A DNA stretch of 46,488 nt from an uncultured SAR86 cluster bacterium (GTDB lineage Bacteria > Pseudomonadota > Gammaproteobacteria > Magnimaribacterales > AG-339-G14): assembly GCA_902523885.1 (NCBI GenBank), contig CABZAV010000005.1, positions 1 to 46,488 on the forward strand, in the 5' to 3' direction. Under the pieces are notes generated by a model. The model did no database searches. It was not told where the DNA came from and saw only the letters and a program-made list of their open reading frames with translations. Below, piece after piece: positions 28,758 through 36,558 of this stretch (position 1 is the first letter of the stretch; each line of letters begins with the position of its first letter). A program made the position numbers and the translations under genes.

Positions 28758-28859
28758 TGGATATCTCCGTAACGCTATAAATATGATTATCAGAGCAGAT
28801 CTCTGAATGAAATGTTTCTTTAAGAGGTTTTACGCCTTTGCTACCTCAAACTTAGAAAC
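28758..28859 (-). promoter_or_regulatory. structured 5' leader of rne
   Basis: Two stem-loops precede the rne start on the minus strand. The distal one spans 28814-28859: outer stem GTTTCT/AGAAAC and inner stem GAGG/CCTC, with a purine-rich loop. The proximal one spans 28790-28806: six perfect pairs TCAGAG/CTCTGA around a five-base loop. The Shine-Dalgarno follows at 28765-28768. In E. coli the rne leader folds into hairpins that RNase E binds to cut its own mRNA; by position and architecture this leader is a candidate for the same autoregulation, though I cannot align it to that element. A possible -10 (TATAAT on the minus strand, 28866-28871) lies just upstream. Confidence 0.5.
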
Positions 28860-28990
28860 TAAAAAATTATATTTAAAGCTTATTAATTTAAAATATCTAA
28901 AATGAACTTTTTCACGTCTTACTTATAATTGCGATTCATTCTAAAAAAAGGCATTTTATATGTCTTTAAGGTATAGAATCAAATTTTTTT

Positions 28991-29935
28991 ATGAATACAA
29001 AATCTGACAAGGTACAAAATATTATTGTTGATAATGGTCATTCTGGACAAAGATTGGACAATTTTCTTCTAAATTTTCTAAAAGGTATACCAAAATCTAA
29101 AATATATTCAATAATTAGAAAAGGAGAAGTCAGGGTAAATAGCTCAAGGAAGAAAGTATCTTATAAAATTGTTGAGGATGACTTGATAAGAATTCCACCT
29201 TTAAATATTGCAACTGCGTCAAAAAATATTCCACCATCGTCTTTTATAAAAGTGTTACAAAAAAATATTATTTATGAAGATAATAACTGTCTAGTTATTA
29301 ATAAACCTTATGGTGTTGCTTCCCATGGTGGAAGTGGAATATCCATTGGTTTGATAGAGGCTATAAGAAATTTTGGAAAGGAATACAGAGACTGCAAATT
29401 AGTTCATAGATTGGATAGAAATACATCTGGATGTCAGTTAATATCAAAAAATCAAAAATTTCTAAGAATTTGTAATTTACTTTTACGAGAAAGAAAATTT
29501 AAAAAAAAATACATTGCTCTTATTCATGGACAATGGCCCGACGAATTAAAATTAATTGAGAATAAACTAGAAAAAAATATAACAATTTCAGGTGAAAAAA
29601 TGGTTAAAGTTTCCAAAAATGGAAAAGACTCTATCACTGAATTTAGAATTATTGAAAAAAGTAAATTTTTTACAAAATTATCTTGTAATTTAATAACAGG
29701 CAGAACTCATCAAATTAGAGTTCACACCTCTTCAAATAACTTTCCCATTGTTGGAGATTTAAAATATGGAAATAAAGAGAAAGATAAAAAATTCTTAGAA
29801 AACAATTTAAAGAGGATGTTTTTGCATTCTAGTCATTTAGAAATAAAAGACTTAAATTTAAAAGTATCTTGTGAAGAACCGAAAGAATTTAAAAAAATAA
29901 TAAAAATTAGTGAATCTAAGTCATTTTTAACCTAG
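28991..29935 (+). CDS. rluC: 23S rRNA pseudouridine synthase RluC
   Basis: Makes pseudouridines in helix-loop regions of 23S rRNA (positions 955, 2504 and 2580 in E. coli). An N-terminal S4 RNA-binding domain is visible (about 18-70: GQRLDNFLLNFLKGIPKSK, IRKGEVRVN). The catalytic aspartate is D142 in LVHRLDRNTSG, and the C-terminal TGRTHQIRVH is the RluA-family motif. Length 314 aa. It diverges from rne across the 233-nt spacer 28758-28990, the longest non-coding stretch in the window; the E. coli rne/rluC pair has the same arrangement. Here rpmF follows directly, without maf or yceD. Confidence 0.93.
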   Translation: MNTKSDKVQNIIVDNGHSGQRLDNFLLNFLKGIPKSKIYSIIRKGEVRVNSSRKKVSYKIVEDDLIRIPPLNIATASKNIPPSSFIKVLQKNIIYEDNNCLVINKPYGVASHGGSGISIGLIEAIRNFGKEYRDCKLVHRLDRNTSGCQLISKNQKFLRICNLLLRERKFKKKYIALIHGQWPDELKLIENKLEKNITISGEKMVKVSKNGKDSITEFRIIEKSKFFTKLSCNLITGRTHQIRVHTSSNNFPIVGDLKYGNKEKDKKFLENNLKRMFLHSSHLEIKDLNLKVSCEEPKEFKKIIKISESKSFLT

Positions 29936-29953
29936 AATCCATCTCTAATTATT

Positions 29954-30160
29954 ATGGCTGTACAAAAAAGCAAAGTTTCAAGATCGAGAAGAGGGGCAAG
30001 AAGATCTCACAACGCTCTCAAATCTCCTGCACTTTCAACTGACCAGACGACTGGAGAGAGACACTTACGTCATCACATGACTGAAGATGGTTTTTACAAA
30101 GGTAAAAAAGTAATGGAAGTTAAAGTGAAAGAGAAAGATTCAGAGGCACCTCCAGAGTAA
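29954..30160 (+). CDS. rpmF: 50S ribosomal protein L32
   Basis: Small basic ribosomal protein. The first ~55 residues match L32 closely: [22 protein letters not shown], then [20 protein letters not shown]. The protein has 68 residues, about ten more than E. coli L32, ending in a mixed-charge tail ([12 protein letters not shown]). No zinc-binding cysteines, so this is the Cys-free form. It sits between rluC and fabG; the fabG GTG begins one base after the rpmF stop. Confidence 0.96.
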   Translation: MAVQKSKVSRSRRGARRSHNALKSPALSTDQTTGERHLRHHMTEDGFYKGKKVMEVKVKEKDSEAPPE

Positions 30161-30161
30161 A

Positions 30162-30896
30162 GTGTCCCAAAAAAAAGTTTTAGTTACAGGTTCTTCAAGA
30201 GGTATAGGTAATTCCATCCTTGAGTTCTTTTCAAATGAAGAATTTATTCCTATAGGAACAGCAACATCGTCCAATGGAGTAGAAATCATTAAAGAAAAGT
30301 TTAGTGATAATAATATTGCTGGCCACGTTTTCGAATTAGATTTAAATGATGTTGAGTCAATTGAAAATTTTTTTAAAACTATGAAAGAAAAAGACCTTAA
30401 TCCTGATATTTTAGTAAATAATGCAGGTATCGCCAGAGATAATCTTATGTTGAGGATGTCTGAACAAGATTGGACAGAGGTTTTGAATGTTCATTTAACA
30501 GGCCAGTTTAAATTGATGAAAAATTTCTTAAGAGGTATGTTGAAAAATAAATGGGGAAGGATTATCAATATTTCATCAGCTGCTGCAGCACTTGGAAATA
30601 AAGGACAGTCAAATTATGTAGCTGCTAAGGCGGGAATAGAGGCAATGTCAAAAACTCTAGCAAGAGAGGTTGGAAGTAAAAATATTACAGTTAATTGTGT
30701 TGCGCCAGGCTTTATTGAAACAGATATGTTGAAGGATTTAGATGAAGCTTATCTTAGTGCCATTGCAAGTGAAATTCCTTTACAAAGATTAGGAAAAACT
30801 GAAGAAATTGCAAGTCTAGTAAAGTTTTTGGCTTCTGATGAAGCAAATTATATTACTGGACAAACCGTACACATAAATGGTGGCCTATTTATGTAA
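30162..30896 (+). CDS. fabG: 3-oxoacyl-ACP reductase
   Basis: NADPH-dependent reduction of 3-oxoacyl-ACP in fatty acid elongation. SDR features: cofactor loop TGSSRGIGNS (9-18), NNAGIARDNLMLRM, catalytic S139 (NISSAAA), Y152 and K156 (NYVAAKAG), and the C-terminal INGGLFM. The NNAGI.RDNL.LRM..W and VAPGFIETDM blocks are those of true FabG rather than generic SDRs. Length 244 aa, equal to E. coli FabG. The start is GTG. It comes directly after rpmF, so plsX, fabH and fabD, which normally lie between them, are missing. acpP follows after 67 nt. Confidence 0.95.
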   Translation: MSQKKVLVTGSSRGIGNSILEFFSNEEFIPIGTATSSNGVEIIKEKFSDNNIAGHVFELDLNDVESIENFFKTMKEKDLNPDILVNNAGIARDNLMLRMSEQDWTEVLNVHLTGQFKLMKNFLRGMLKNKWGRIINISSAAAALGNKGQSNYVAAKAGIEAMSKTLAREVGSKNITVNCVAPGFIETDMLKDLDEAYLSAIASEIPLQRLGKTEEIASLVKFLASDEANYITGQTVHINGGLFM

Positions 30897-30904
30897 AAAA
30901 ATTT

Positions 30905-30924
30905 CTAGAAAGATTTTTTTCTAG
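30905..30924 (+). terminator. hairpin between fabG and acpP, possible attenuator or processing site
   Basis: Inverted repeat CTAGAAA/TTTCTAG (30905-30911 and 30918-30924) with a six-base loop, in the fabG-acpP spacer. It is followed by a short T-containing stretch rather than a strong U tract, so it would be a weak terminator. It could trim readthrough from fabG or stabilise the 5' end of an acpP message. Confidence 0.35.
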
Positions 30925-30931
30925 TTTGGTA

Positions 30932-30937
30932 TATAAT
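30932..30937 (+). promoter_or_regulatory. candidate acpP promoter -10
   Basis: A perfect TATAAT sits 26 nt upstream of the acpP ATG, after the fabG-acpP hairpin. The matching -35 is poor. acpP usually has its own strong promoter because ACP is among the most abundant proteins, so position and sequence agree. The Shine-Dalgarno GGAGAGG (30952-30958) follows five bases before the start, the best in the window. Confidence 0.45.
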
Positions 30938-30963
30938 TGCACAGATTTAATGGAGAGGTTCAT

Positions 30964-31197
30964 ATGAGCAGCACTGAAGATAGAGTAAAAAGAATTGTTT
31001 GCGAACAACTTGGAGTTGGAGAGGAAGAAGTTACCACCAGCGCATCATTTATTGATGATTTAGGAGCTGATTCTTTAGACACAGTAGAACTCGTCATGGC
31101 TTTTGAAGAAGAATTCGAAATAGAAATCCCTGATGAAGAGGCTGAAAAAATTTCTACTGTTCAGGACGCAGTAGATTATATTGACTCAGCATCTTAA
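30964..31197 (+). CDS. acpP: acyl carrier protein
   Basis: Carries growing acyl chains on a 4'-phosphopantetheine arm. The modified serine is S37 in [13 protein letters not shown]. The small acidic protein ends [24 protein letters not shown] use ATG 30964 (77 aa), because it gives the normal ACP length and has a strong Shine-Dalgarno at 30952-30958; the frame is open further upstream, but those codons belong to the leader. It lies between fabG and fabF as in E. coli. Confidence 0.97.
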   Translation: MSSTEDRVKRIVCEQLGVGEEEVTTSASFIDDLGADSLDTVELVMAFEEEFEIEIPDEEAEKISTVQDAVDYIDSAS

Positions 31198-31204
31198 TAC
31201 CTAA

Positions 31205-32446
31205 ATGGATCAAAAAAGGCGAGTAGTTGTTACTGGCCTGGGACTTATCAGTCCTTTAGGAAATTCTGTAAAAACATCATGGCATAACGCGATAGAGGGC
31301 AGGAGCGGAGCTGCGTTAATTTCAAAATTTAATACAGAAAATTTTCTTACCAAATTTGGAGCCACGGTTAAGGATTTTGAAGCTTTAGATTGTATCGATC
31401 CAAAAGAAGCGAGAAGAACTGATTTATTCATTCAATATGGAACAGCTGCTGCAATCGAGGCTATAAATGATTCTGGTTTTCTAGAGTCTTATCAATTGGA
31501 AGATATTGGGGTATCGGTGAGCTCTGGTATTGGCGGGCTTTCTACCATAGAAGAAAATGCCATTATTTTAAAAGAAAAGGGACCAAGAAGAATTTCCCCA
31601 TTCTTCGTGCCAGGTTCAATTATTAATATGGCATCAGGAAATATTGCTATTAAATATGGTTTTAAAGGACCAAATCTATCAATGGTATCTGCTTGCTCTT
31701 CTGCGGGACACAGCATTGGCTATTCTGCTCGTACTATTTCTTATGGAGACGCGGACGTTATGGTTGCTGGTGGAGCTGAAGCAGCTATGTCGCCTCTTGG
31801 TATGGCTGGATTTAATGCCGCTAAAGCATTATCAACGAGGAATGATTTTCCTGAAGAGGCTAGTCGTCCCTGGGATAAAGAAAGAGATGGATTTGTTCTT
31901 GGAGAAGGAGCTGGTGTTTTAATTCTTGAAGAACTAGAAGCCGCCAAGAAAAGATCAGCAAAAATATATGCTGAAGTTACAGGCTTTGGCCAAAGTGATG
32001 ATGCTTTCCATATTACTGCGCCTGCTGAAGATGGAGTTGGAGCTAAACTTGCGATGAAAAATGCTTTACAGGATAGTAATCTTGATGTTTCCGAAATCGA
32101 ACACATCAATGCTCACGGTACATCTACACCACTTGGCGATGTTGTTGAATCAATGGCAATAAAAGAAGTTTTTAAAAATAGTGCCGATTCAATCTCAGTT
32201 AGTTCTACTAAATCGATGACTGGTCATTTATTGGGAGCCGCTGGAGCAATAGAATCTATATTTAGCATATGCTCTATCAATAATAATGTTGTCCCCCCAA
32301 CAATAAATTTGATAAATCCAGATAATGAAGCGAATTTAAATTTAGTTGCCAATCAATCTGAAGAAAGGAAAATTAAATCAGTAATGAATAATACTTTTGG
32401 CTTTGGCGGCACTAATGTATCGCTAATTTTTAGTGAATATTCATAA
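31205..32446 (+). CDS. fabF: 3-oxoacyl-ACP synthase II
   Basis: Condenses malonyl-ACP with acyl-ACP. The catalytic cysteine is C164 in MVSACSSAGHS; the paired histidines are in INAHGTSTPLGD and TKSMTGHLLGAAG. The N-terminus RRVVVTGLGLISPLG and the C-terminal NNTFGFGGTN loop are standard. Length 413 aa (E. coli 413). It starts 7 nt after acpP and is followed immediately by mltG, with no pabC gene between as there is in E. coli. Since no fabH is seen here, the enzyme initiating fatty acid synthesis must be elsewhere in the genome. Confidence 0.96.
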   Translation: MDQKRRVVVTGLGLISPLGNSVKTSWHNAIEGRSGAALISKFNTENFLTKFGATVKDFEALDCIDPKEARRTDLFIQYGTAAAIEAINDSGFLESYQLEDIGVSVSSGIGGLSTIEENAIILKEKGPRRISPFFVPGSIINMASGNIAIKYGFKGPNLSMVSACSSAGHSIGYSARTISYGDADVMVAGGAEAAMSPLGMAGFNAAKALSTRNDFPEEASRPWDKERDGFVLGEGAGVLILEELEAAKKRSAKIYAEVTGFGQSDDAFHITAPAEDGVGAKLAMKNALQDSNLDVSEIEHINAHGTSTPLGDVVESMAIKEVFKNSADSISVSSTKSMTGHLLGAAGAIESIFSICSINNNVVPPTINLINPDNEANLNLVANQSEERKIKSVMNNTFGFGGTNVSLIFSEYS

Positions 32447-33367
32447 GTGCGTTCATTAATTCTTTTTTTTATTATTTACTTTCTTTCTTCTTTCTTTTTT
32501 TTAATAAACAAAAACTTTAGTAGCTCTCAAGACCATATTTTTTTAGTAAAAGAAGGACAATCATTTAATACGCTAAAGAGAAGCTTAGAAGATTTAAAGA
32601 TTACTTTTCCATTTGTTATTGACCTATTTTTCTATATTTCTGGAGCAGACAAATTTCTGAGAAAAGGTGAATATCTAATAGATAAAAAATCCGATCTGCT
32701 TTCATTTTCTACTGATTTAGCAAAAGGAAAAGTTTTTTATAGATCTTTCTATATACCTGAAGGATCTGTTGTAACCCAATTTTTATCAGATAAAGAAAAA
32801 AAGTCTTTTTGTGACTATAAAGGTCTAGAAGAATGCAATTTAGAAGGAATGTTCCATCCAAATACTTATTATTTTGAAGCAGGAGAGAATATAAATGAAT
32901 TGTTGAATGAAGCATTTAATGCTCAATTGTTAATTGCAACAGAACAATTTGAAAAAATTAAAGAAAATAAGACCATCAAAGATATTTACGACTTAATTAT
33001 AATTGCATCTATTTTAGAAAAAGAATCATGTCCTAATGAGAGAAGCTTAATATCAGGGATTATTTATAATAGACTAGAAAGCGGAATGAAATTACAAATA
33101 GACTCTACAGTTATTTACGGTATAGATAATTTTAACGGTAATTTAACTAAAAATGATCTTAAAAAAAATACACCCTTCAATAGTTATACTAACTATGGAT
33201 TGCCTCCTAAACCAATATCAACTCCATCTAAATCGTCTCTCATCGCTGCAGCAAATCCAACAGAAAGTGAATACCTTTTTTTTGTAAGCAAAGGCAAATG
33301 TGCTCACCAATTTTCGAAGAGCTATTCTGAGCACTTAAAAGCAATAAAAAAATATCAACTTAACTAA
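32447..33367 (+). CDS. mltG: endolytic murein transglycosylase MltG
   Basis: Inner-membrane lytic transglycosylase that cuts nascent glycan strands and sets their length (formerly YceG). One N-terminal transmembrane segment (residues 2-21); periplasmic LysM-like start; catalytic region IIASILEKES with the key glutamate, then SGIIYNRLESGMKLQIDSTVIYGI, and NSYTNYGLPPKPISTPS near the end. Length 306 aa, slightly short of E. coli (340). The GTG start directly abuts the fabF stop. tmk follows after 2 nt, as in E. coli. Confidence 0.93.
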   Translation: MRSLILFFIIYFLSSFFFLINKNFSSSQDHIFLVKEGQSFNTLKRSLEDLKITFPFVIDLFFYISGADKFLRKGEYLIDKKSDLLSFSTDLAKGKVFYRSFYIPEGSVVTQFLSDKEKKSFCDYKGLEECNLEGMFHPNTYYFEAGENINELLNEAFNAQLLIATEQFEKIKENKTIKDIYDLIIIASILEKESCPNERSLISGIIYNRLESGMKLQIDSTVIYGIDNFNGNLTKNDLKKNTPFNSYTNYGLPPKPISTPSKSSLIAAANPTESEYLFFVSKGKCAHQFSKSYSEHLKAIKKYQLN

Positions 33368-33369
33368 TA

Positions 33370-33978
33370 ATGTTTATTACTTTTGAAGGCATTGAAGGCT
33401 CTGGTAAGTCATCTTTAATAGTTAAATTAAAAAAATATTTTAAAAACAGCAGGATTGAAACCTTTTTCTCCAAAGAGCCTGGTGGAACAGATTTAGGAAA
33501 AGAAATAAGAAATATCTTACTGAATCCCAAGTCTTCTATTAGTTCAGAAGCAGAATTGTTATTACTCATGGCTGATAGGGCAGAACACGTCCAAAAAAAA
33601 ATACAACCAAATCTTTTAGAAAATAAAGTCATATTTTGTGATAGATATATTGATTCAACACTTGCTTATCAAGGAAGTGGCAGAAACCTAGACAAAAAAG
33701 CTATTAAAGAATTATTTAATGTATTTAACTTCCCAGTTCCAGACTTAACAATTTTATTGGATGTACCGGTCCAAGTAGGATTAGAAAGAGCTAGGAAAAG
33801 AAACGAGCTAGATAGATTTGAGAAAGAAGATTTGAATTTCCATGAAAATATTCGAAAAGCCTATTTAGATTTGGCAAAAAATAATAGTGAAAGAATAGTT
33901 TTATTTGATTCTTTGATTTCAGAAGATGAATTATTTGAAATGGCTATCAATTTAATAGAGAGCAGAATTAGTGAGTAA
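33370..33978 (+). CDS. tmk: thymidylate kinase
   Basis: Phosphorylates dTMP to dTDP. P-loop GIEGSGKSS at residues 6-14; the dTMP-binding DR motif is FCDRYIDSTLAYQGSGR; LILLD..V and a lid region rich in Arg (LERARKRNELDRFE) follow. Length 202 aa is normal. The stop overlaps the GTG start of holB by 8 nt. The mltG-tmk-holB order matches E. coli. Confidence 0.95.
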   Translation: MFITFEGIEGSGKSSLIVKLKKYFKNSRIETFFSKEPGGTDLGKEIRNILLNPKSSISSEAELLLLMADRAEHVQKKIQPNLLENKVIFCDRYIDSTLAYQGSGRNLDKKAIKELFNVFNFPVPDLTILLDVPVQVGLERARKRNELDRFEKEDLNFHENIRKAYLDLAKNNSERIVLFDSLISEDELFEMAINLIESRISE

Positions 33979-34948
33979 CATTAAATACCCTTGGCTTAAA
34001 AAATATTTGTATTATTTTGATGCTAAAAAATTAGCACATGCTCAATTATTTTCTGGTAATTCAGGTATTGGAAAATCTTATTTTTCTTATGAATTATCTA
34101 AGTCTCTTCTATGCCTCAATTCAACAAAGCTTTTTGATTATTGTGGAAAATGCATATCGTGCAATTCTTTTAATTCAGGGACACACCCTGATTTTAAATC
34201 AATCCAATTAGAAGGCGAAAACAAGGTTATTAAAATCTCTCAATTAAGAGGAACAAAAAAAGATATTGGCTCTGAAGGTATACACAATTTTTCGCATGAG
34301 ACGCCATTACTGAGTAAATCAAAAATAATTCACATTAGTTCTGCTGAAAATATGAATACAGAATCCCAAAACTTTTTATTAAAAACTTTAGAAGAGCCTT
34401 CAAATAATACATATATCTTTTTGACTTCTTCTAAGCCTTATCTGTTGAAACCAACACTTTTGAGCAGGCTTAACCATATTTCAATTTCTTTTCCAAAAAG
34501 GGAAGAAACATTAGATTGGTTAAAATCTATTAATGTCGAAATAAATTATCCGGAATTAAATTTTTTAGAAGATGTAAATCTTATTGATTTAAGTTCTGAT
34601 TTAATTAACCAAATAAGACAAGAAATAGACGACTTTGCATCAGACTTAGCAAAATGCAATTCATCAAAAAAAATAGAAAAAATAGCATCTAAGTGGGATG
34701 ACTCAAACTTGTTAAAAAAGTTAAATTGGCTCTCAAAAATAATTCGTAACTCAATTTTTTTAAAAATAAACCAAGGCGATTTAAAAAGTCCATTGTTTAT
34801 AGAAAGTATTTCTTATCTTGCTAACTCCAAAAGCCTTATTGATCTTTTTGAGTTATCAAACGAGCTTAATAATTTAATTGATGGGCTTGCTAAGGGTGCA
34901 AATTTGAATAATAAGCTTCAAATAAAAGCACTTTTATCTTCTTATTAA
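33971..34948 (+). CDS. holB: DNA polymerase III subunit delta'
   Basis: Clamp-loader subunit with an AAA+ fold. The degenerate P-loop is FSGNSGIGKSYFSYELSK, and a zinc module is visible (CGKCISCNSF..GTHPDF). Sensor region: NFLLKTLEEPSNNTYIFLTSSKPYLLKPTLLSRL, the standard delta' pattern including the SRC-like SRL. Length 325 aa (E. coli 334). The start is GTG. It is the last gene of the conserved rluC-holB block; the pilZ and tatD genes that often follow are absent and an unrelated accessory region begins. Confidence 0.92.
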   Translation: MSNIKYPWLKKYLYYFDAKKLAHAQLFSGNSGIGKSYFSYELSKSLLCLNSTKLFDYCGKCISCNSFNSGTHPDFKSIQLEGENKVIKISQLRGTKKDIGSEGIHNFSHETPLLSKSKIIHISSAENMNTESQNFLLKTLEEPSNNTYIFLTSSKPYLLKPTLLSRLNHISISFPKREETLDWLKSINVEINYPELNFLEDVNLIDLSSDLINQIRQEIDDFASDLAKCNSSKKIEKIASKWDDSNLLKKLNWLSKIIRNSIFLKINQGDLKSPLFIESISYLANSKSLIDLFELSNELNNLIDGLAKGANLNNKLQIKALLSSY

Positions 34949-34953
34949 ATTAA

Positions 34954-34978
34954 AAAATTTATATGTTTTATAAATTTT
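34954..34978. repeat. perfect AT-only inverted repeat after holB
   Basis: Ten-base arms AAAATTTATA/TATAAATTTT around a five-base loop, placed six bases after the holB stop. The stem contains no G or C and has no following T-run on the plus strand, so it is a poor intrinsic terminator; it marks the boundary between the conserved block and the accessory region. Chance is a real alternative in DNA of this composition. Confidence 0.3.
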
Positions 34979-34994
34979 AAATTAAAATGATTTT

Positions 34995-36098
34995 ATGAAT
35001 TTTTTAAAAATATTTTTTATCTCAATTTTTACTTTTTCATTAAATATTTTTGGTGAAAAAAATTATGATTTAGAAGTTCTTGTAGATGGATTAGATCATC
35101 CTTGGAGTTTAGTCGAGCTTTCTAGTGGAGAATTTCTTCTAACAGAACTGCCTGGAAACTTAAAATTAATTTCAAAGAATGGTTCTAAGATCACTGAAAT
35201 TTCAAATGTGCCAAAAGTTTTATTCAGAGGGCAGGGGGGCCTTTCTGATATTGTCTTACATCCAGAATATAACAATAACGGTTGGATTTATTTTTCTTAT
35301 TCAGCATATATAGATGAAAAAAAGAAACTAAATACTTTATTTGTAGATAGAGCTAAAATTGAAAATTTTAAATTAACTTCAATAGAAAATATTTTTCAAG
35401 CAAAAGCTGAAAGGAATGCTCCTGCACACTTTGGAGCAAAACTCTTTTTTCTAGATGATGGGACTTTGATGATAACCAGCGGTGATGGATTTGACTTTAG
35501 GGAATCTGCACAGTTTTTAGACAATCACTTTGGAAAAGTACTAAGGATTAATGATGATGGATCTATACCTGAAGATAATCCATTCGTAAATGTGTCAGGT
35601 GCACTTCCTGAAATTTGGAGTTATGGAATTAGAAATCCTCAAGGTATTTTCCAAGATAAAGATGGTCTAGTTTATGAAAATGAACATGGTCCAAGAGGAG
35701 GAGATGAATTAAACATTCTCAAACCTGGCCTTAATTATGGATGGCCTGCAATAACACATGGTATCGATTATTCAGGCGCTTTAATTTCGCCTTTTAAAGA
35801 AAAAGAAGGAATGGAACAACCTATTTACTATTGGACACCTTCAATTGCACCATCTGGTATGACAATTTATGAAAAAGATCTTTTTCCAGAATGGAAAGAT
35901 AAAATTTTTATATCTAACCTAGTTTATCAAGATGTGAGGCTATTAGAGTTAAATGAAAATAAAGAAGTAATAAACGAAGAAATTTTATTCAAAGAAATCG
36001 GTAAAAGGATAAGAAATATCATTACTTTATCCAATGGAGAACTAATGATAATCACTGACAAAAAAGATGGTCAGCTAATAAAAGTAAAAAAAATATAA
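34995..36098 (+). CDS. exported PQQ-dependent sugar dehydrogenase-like beta-propeller
   Basis: A soluble aldose dehydrogenase/glucose-sorbosone dehydrogenase family protein (YliI-like, COG2133), 367 aa. The N-terminal signal peptide is MNFLKIFFISIFTFSLNIFG, so it acts in the periplasm. Family blocks: GLDHPWSL, GQGGLSDIVLHPEY, HFGAKLFFLDDGTL, WSYGIRNPQG, ENEHGPRGGDELNIL, LNYGWPAITHG, and PSIAPSGMTIY. The HPW, HFG and IRNPQG histidine/arginine positions correspond to PQQ and substrate contacts in the family. The oxidised sugar is unknown. It is followed after 1 nt by the four-TM gene. No PQQ synthesis genes are visible in the window, so cofactor would come from elsewhere in the genome or from the environment. 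Confidence 0.88.
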   Translation: MNFLKIFFISIFTFSLNIFGEKNYDLEVLVDGLDHPWSLVELSSGEFLLTELPGNLKLISKNGSKITEISNVPKVLFRGQGGLSDIVLHPEYNNNGWIYFSYSAYIDEKKKLNTLFVDRAKIENFKLTSIENIFQAKAERNAPAHFGAKLFFLDDGTLMITSGDGFDFRESAQFLDNHFGKVLRINDDGSIPEDNPFVNVSGALPEIWSYGIRNPQGIFQDKDGLVYENEHGPRGGDELNILKPGLNYGWPAITHGIDYSGALISPFKEKEGMEQPIYYWTPSIAPSGMTIYEKDLFPEWKDKIFISNLVYQDVRLLELNENKEVINEEILFKEIGKRIRNIITLSNGELMIITDKKDGQLIKVKKI

Positions 36099-36099
36099 T

Positions 36100-36546
36100 A
36101 TGAGATTTTTAAGAGTTACTTCTTTGTTATTGTTTGCTGCAATAATTACTTCTTTTTTAAGTGTACCTATAACAACCGCAAGTTATACAATTTGGTTAAG
36201 TAGTATTGATATGCCTACGACCCTAAATTTATTCATAGCAAGCCTTATTCATGATTGGTTTAATTTAGGAGTAACGCTCTTTTTATTATTTTTAGTGGGT
36301 TTTTTCATTGCATTTCTTATCACATTTGCTATCCGTAAATATTTTGATGTCAAATTAATTTCGGAACCATTCTCATATGCTATCGCTGGATCTATTTGCA
36401 TAGCTTTAATTTTAATTTTAACTGTAGCTCTTTTATTTGAAACACAAATAATCGCAGGGAACAGAACTTCAATAGGGACCCTTCTGCATGTTATAGCAGG
36501 TTTTGCTGGGGGGTATTTTTTTGGTTATTTTTTAAAAAAAATGTAA
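36100..36546 (+). CDS. uncharacterised four-helix membrane protein
   Basis: Not recognised. 148 aa with four hydrophobic segments (about 5-28, 52-78, 91-112 and 126-145) joined by short loops; basic residues near RKYFDVK and at the C-terminal KKM suggest both termini face the cytoplasm. The third and fourth segments contain small-residue patterns (AIAGSICIA, GFAGGYFFGYF) typical of tightly packed helices. It starts 1 nt after the sugar-dehydrogenase stop and 12 nt before the HD-domain gene, so it is part of that operon. Confidence 0.75.
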   Translation: MRFLRVTSLLLFAAIITSFLSVPITTASYTIWLSSIDMPTTLNLFIASLIHDWFNLGVTLFLLFLVGFFIAFLITFAIRKYFDVKLISEPFSYAIAGSICIALILILTVALLFETQIIAGNRTSIGTLLHVIAGFAGGYFFGYFLKKM

Positions 36547-36558
36547 TAAAATAGACAA

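Noticed and set aside
30937-30963. Longer acpP start at 30937
   Set aside because: It would place the Shine-Dalgarno inside the gene and begin inside the TATAAT element; ATG 30964 gives the standard ACP.
31741-32109. Minus-strand 122-codon frame inside fabF
   Set aside because: Shadow of the highly conserved fabF codons with no start signal or family resemblance.
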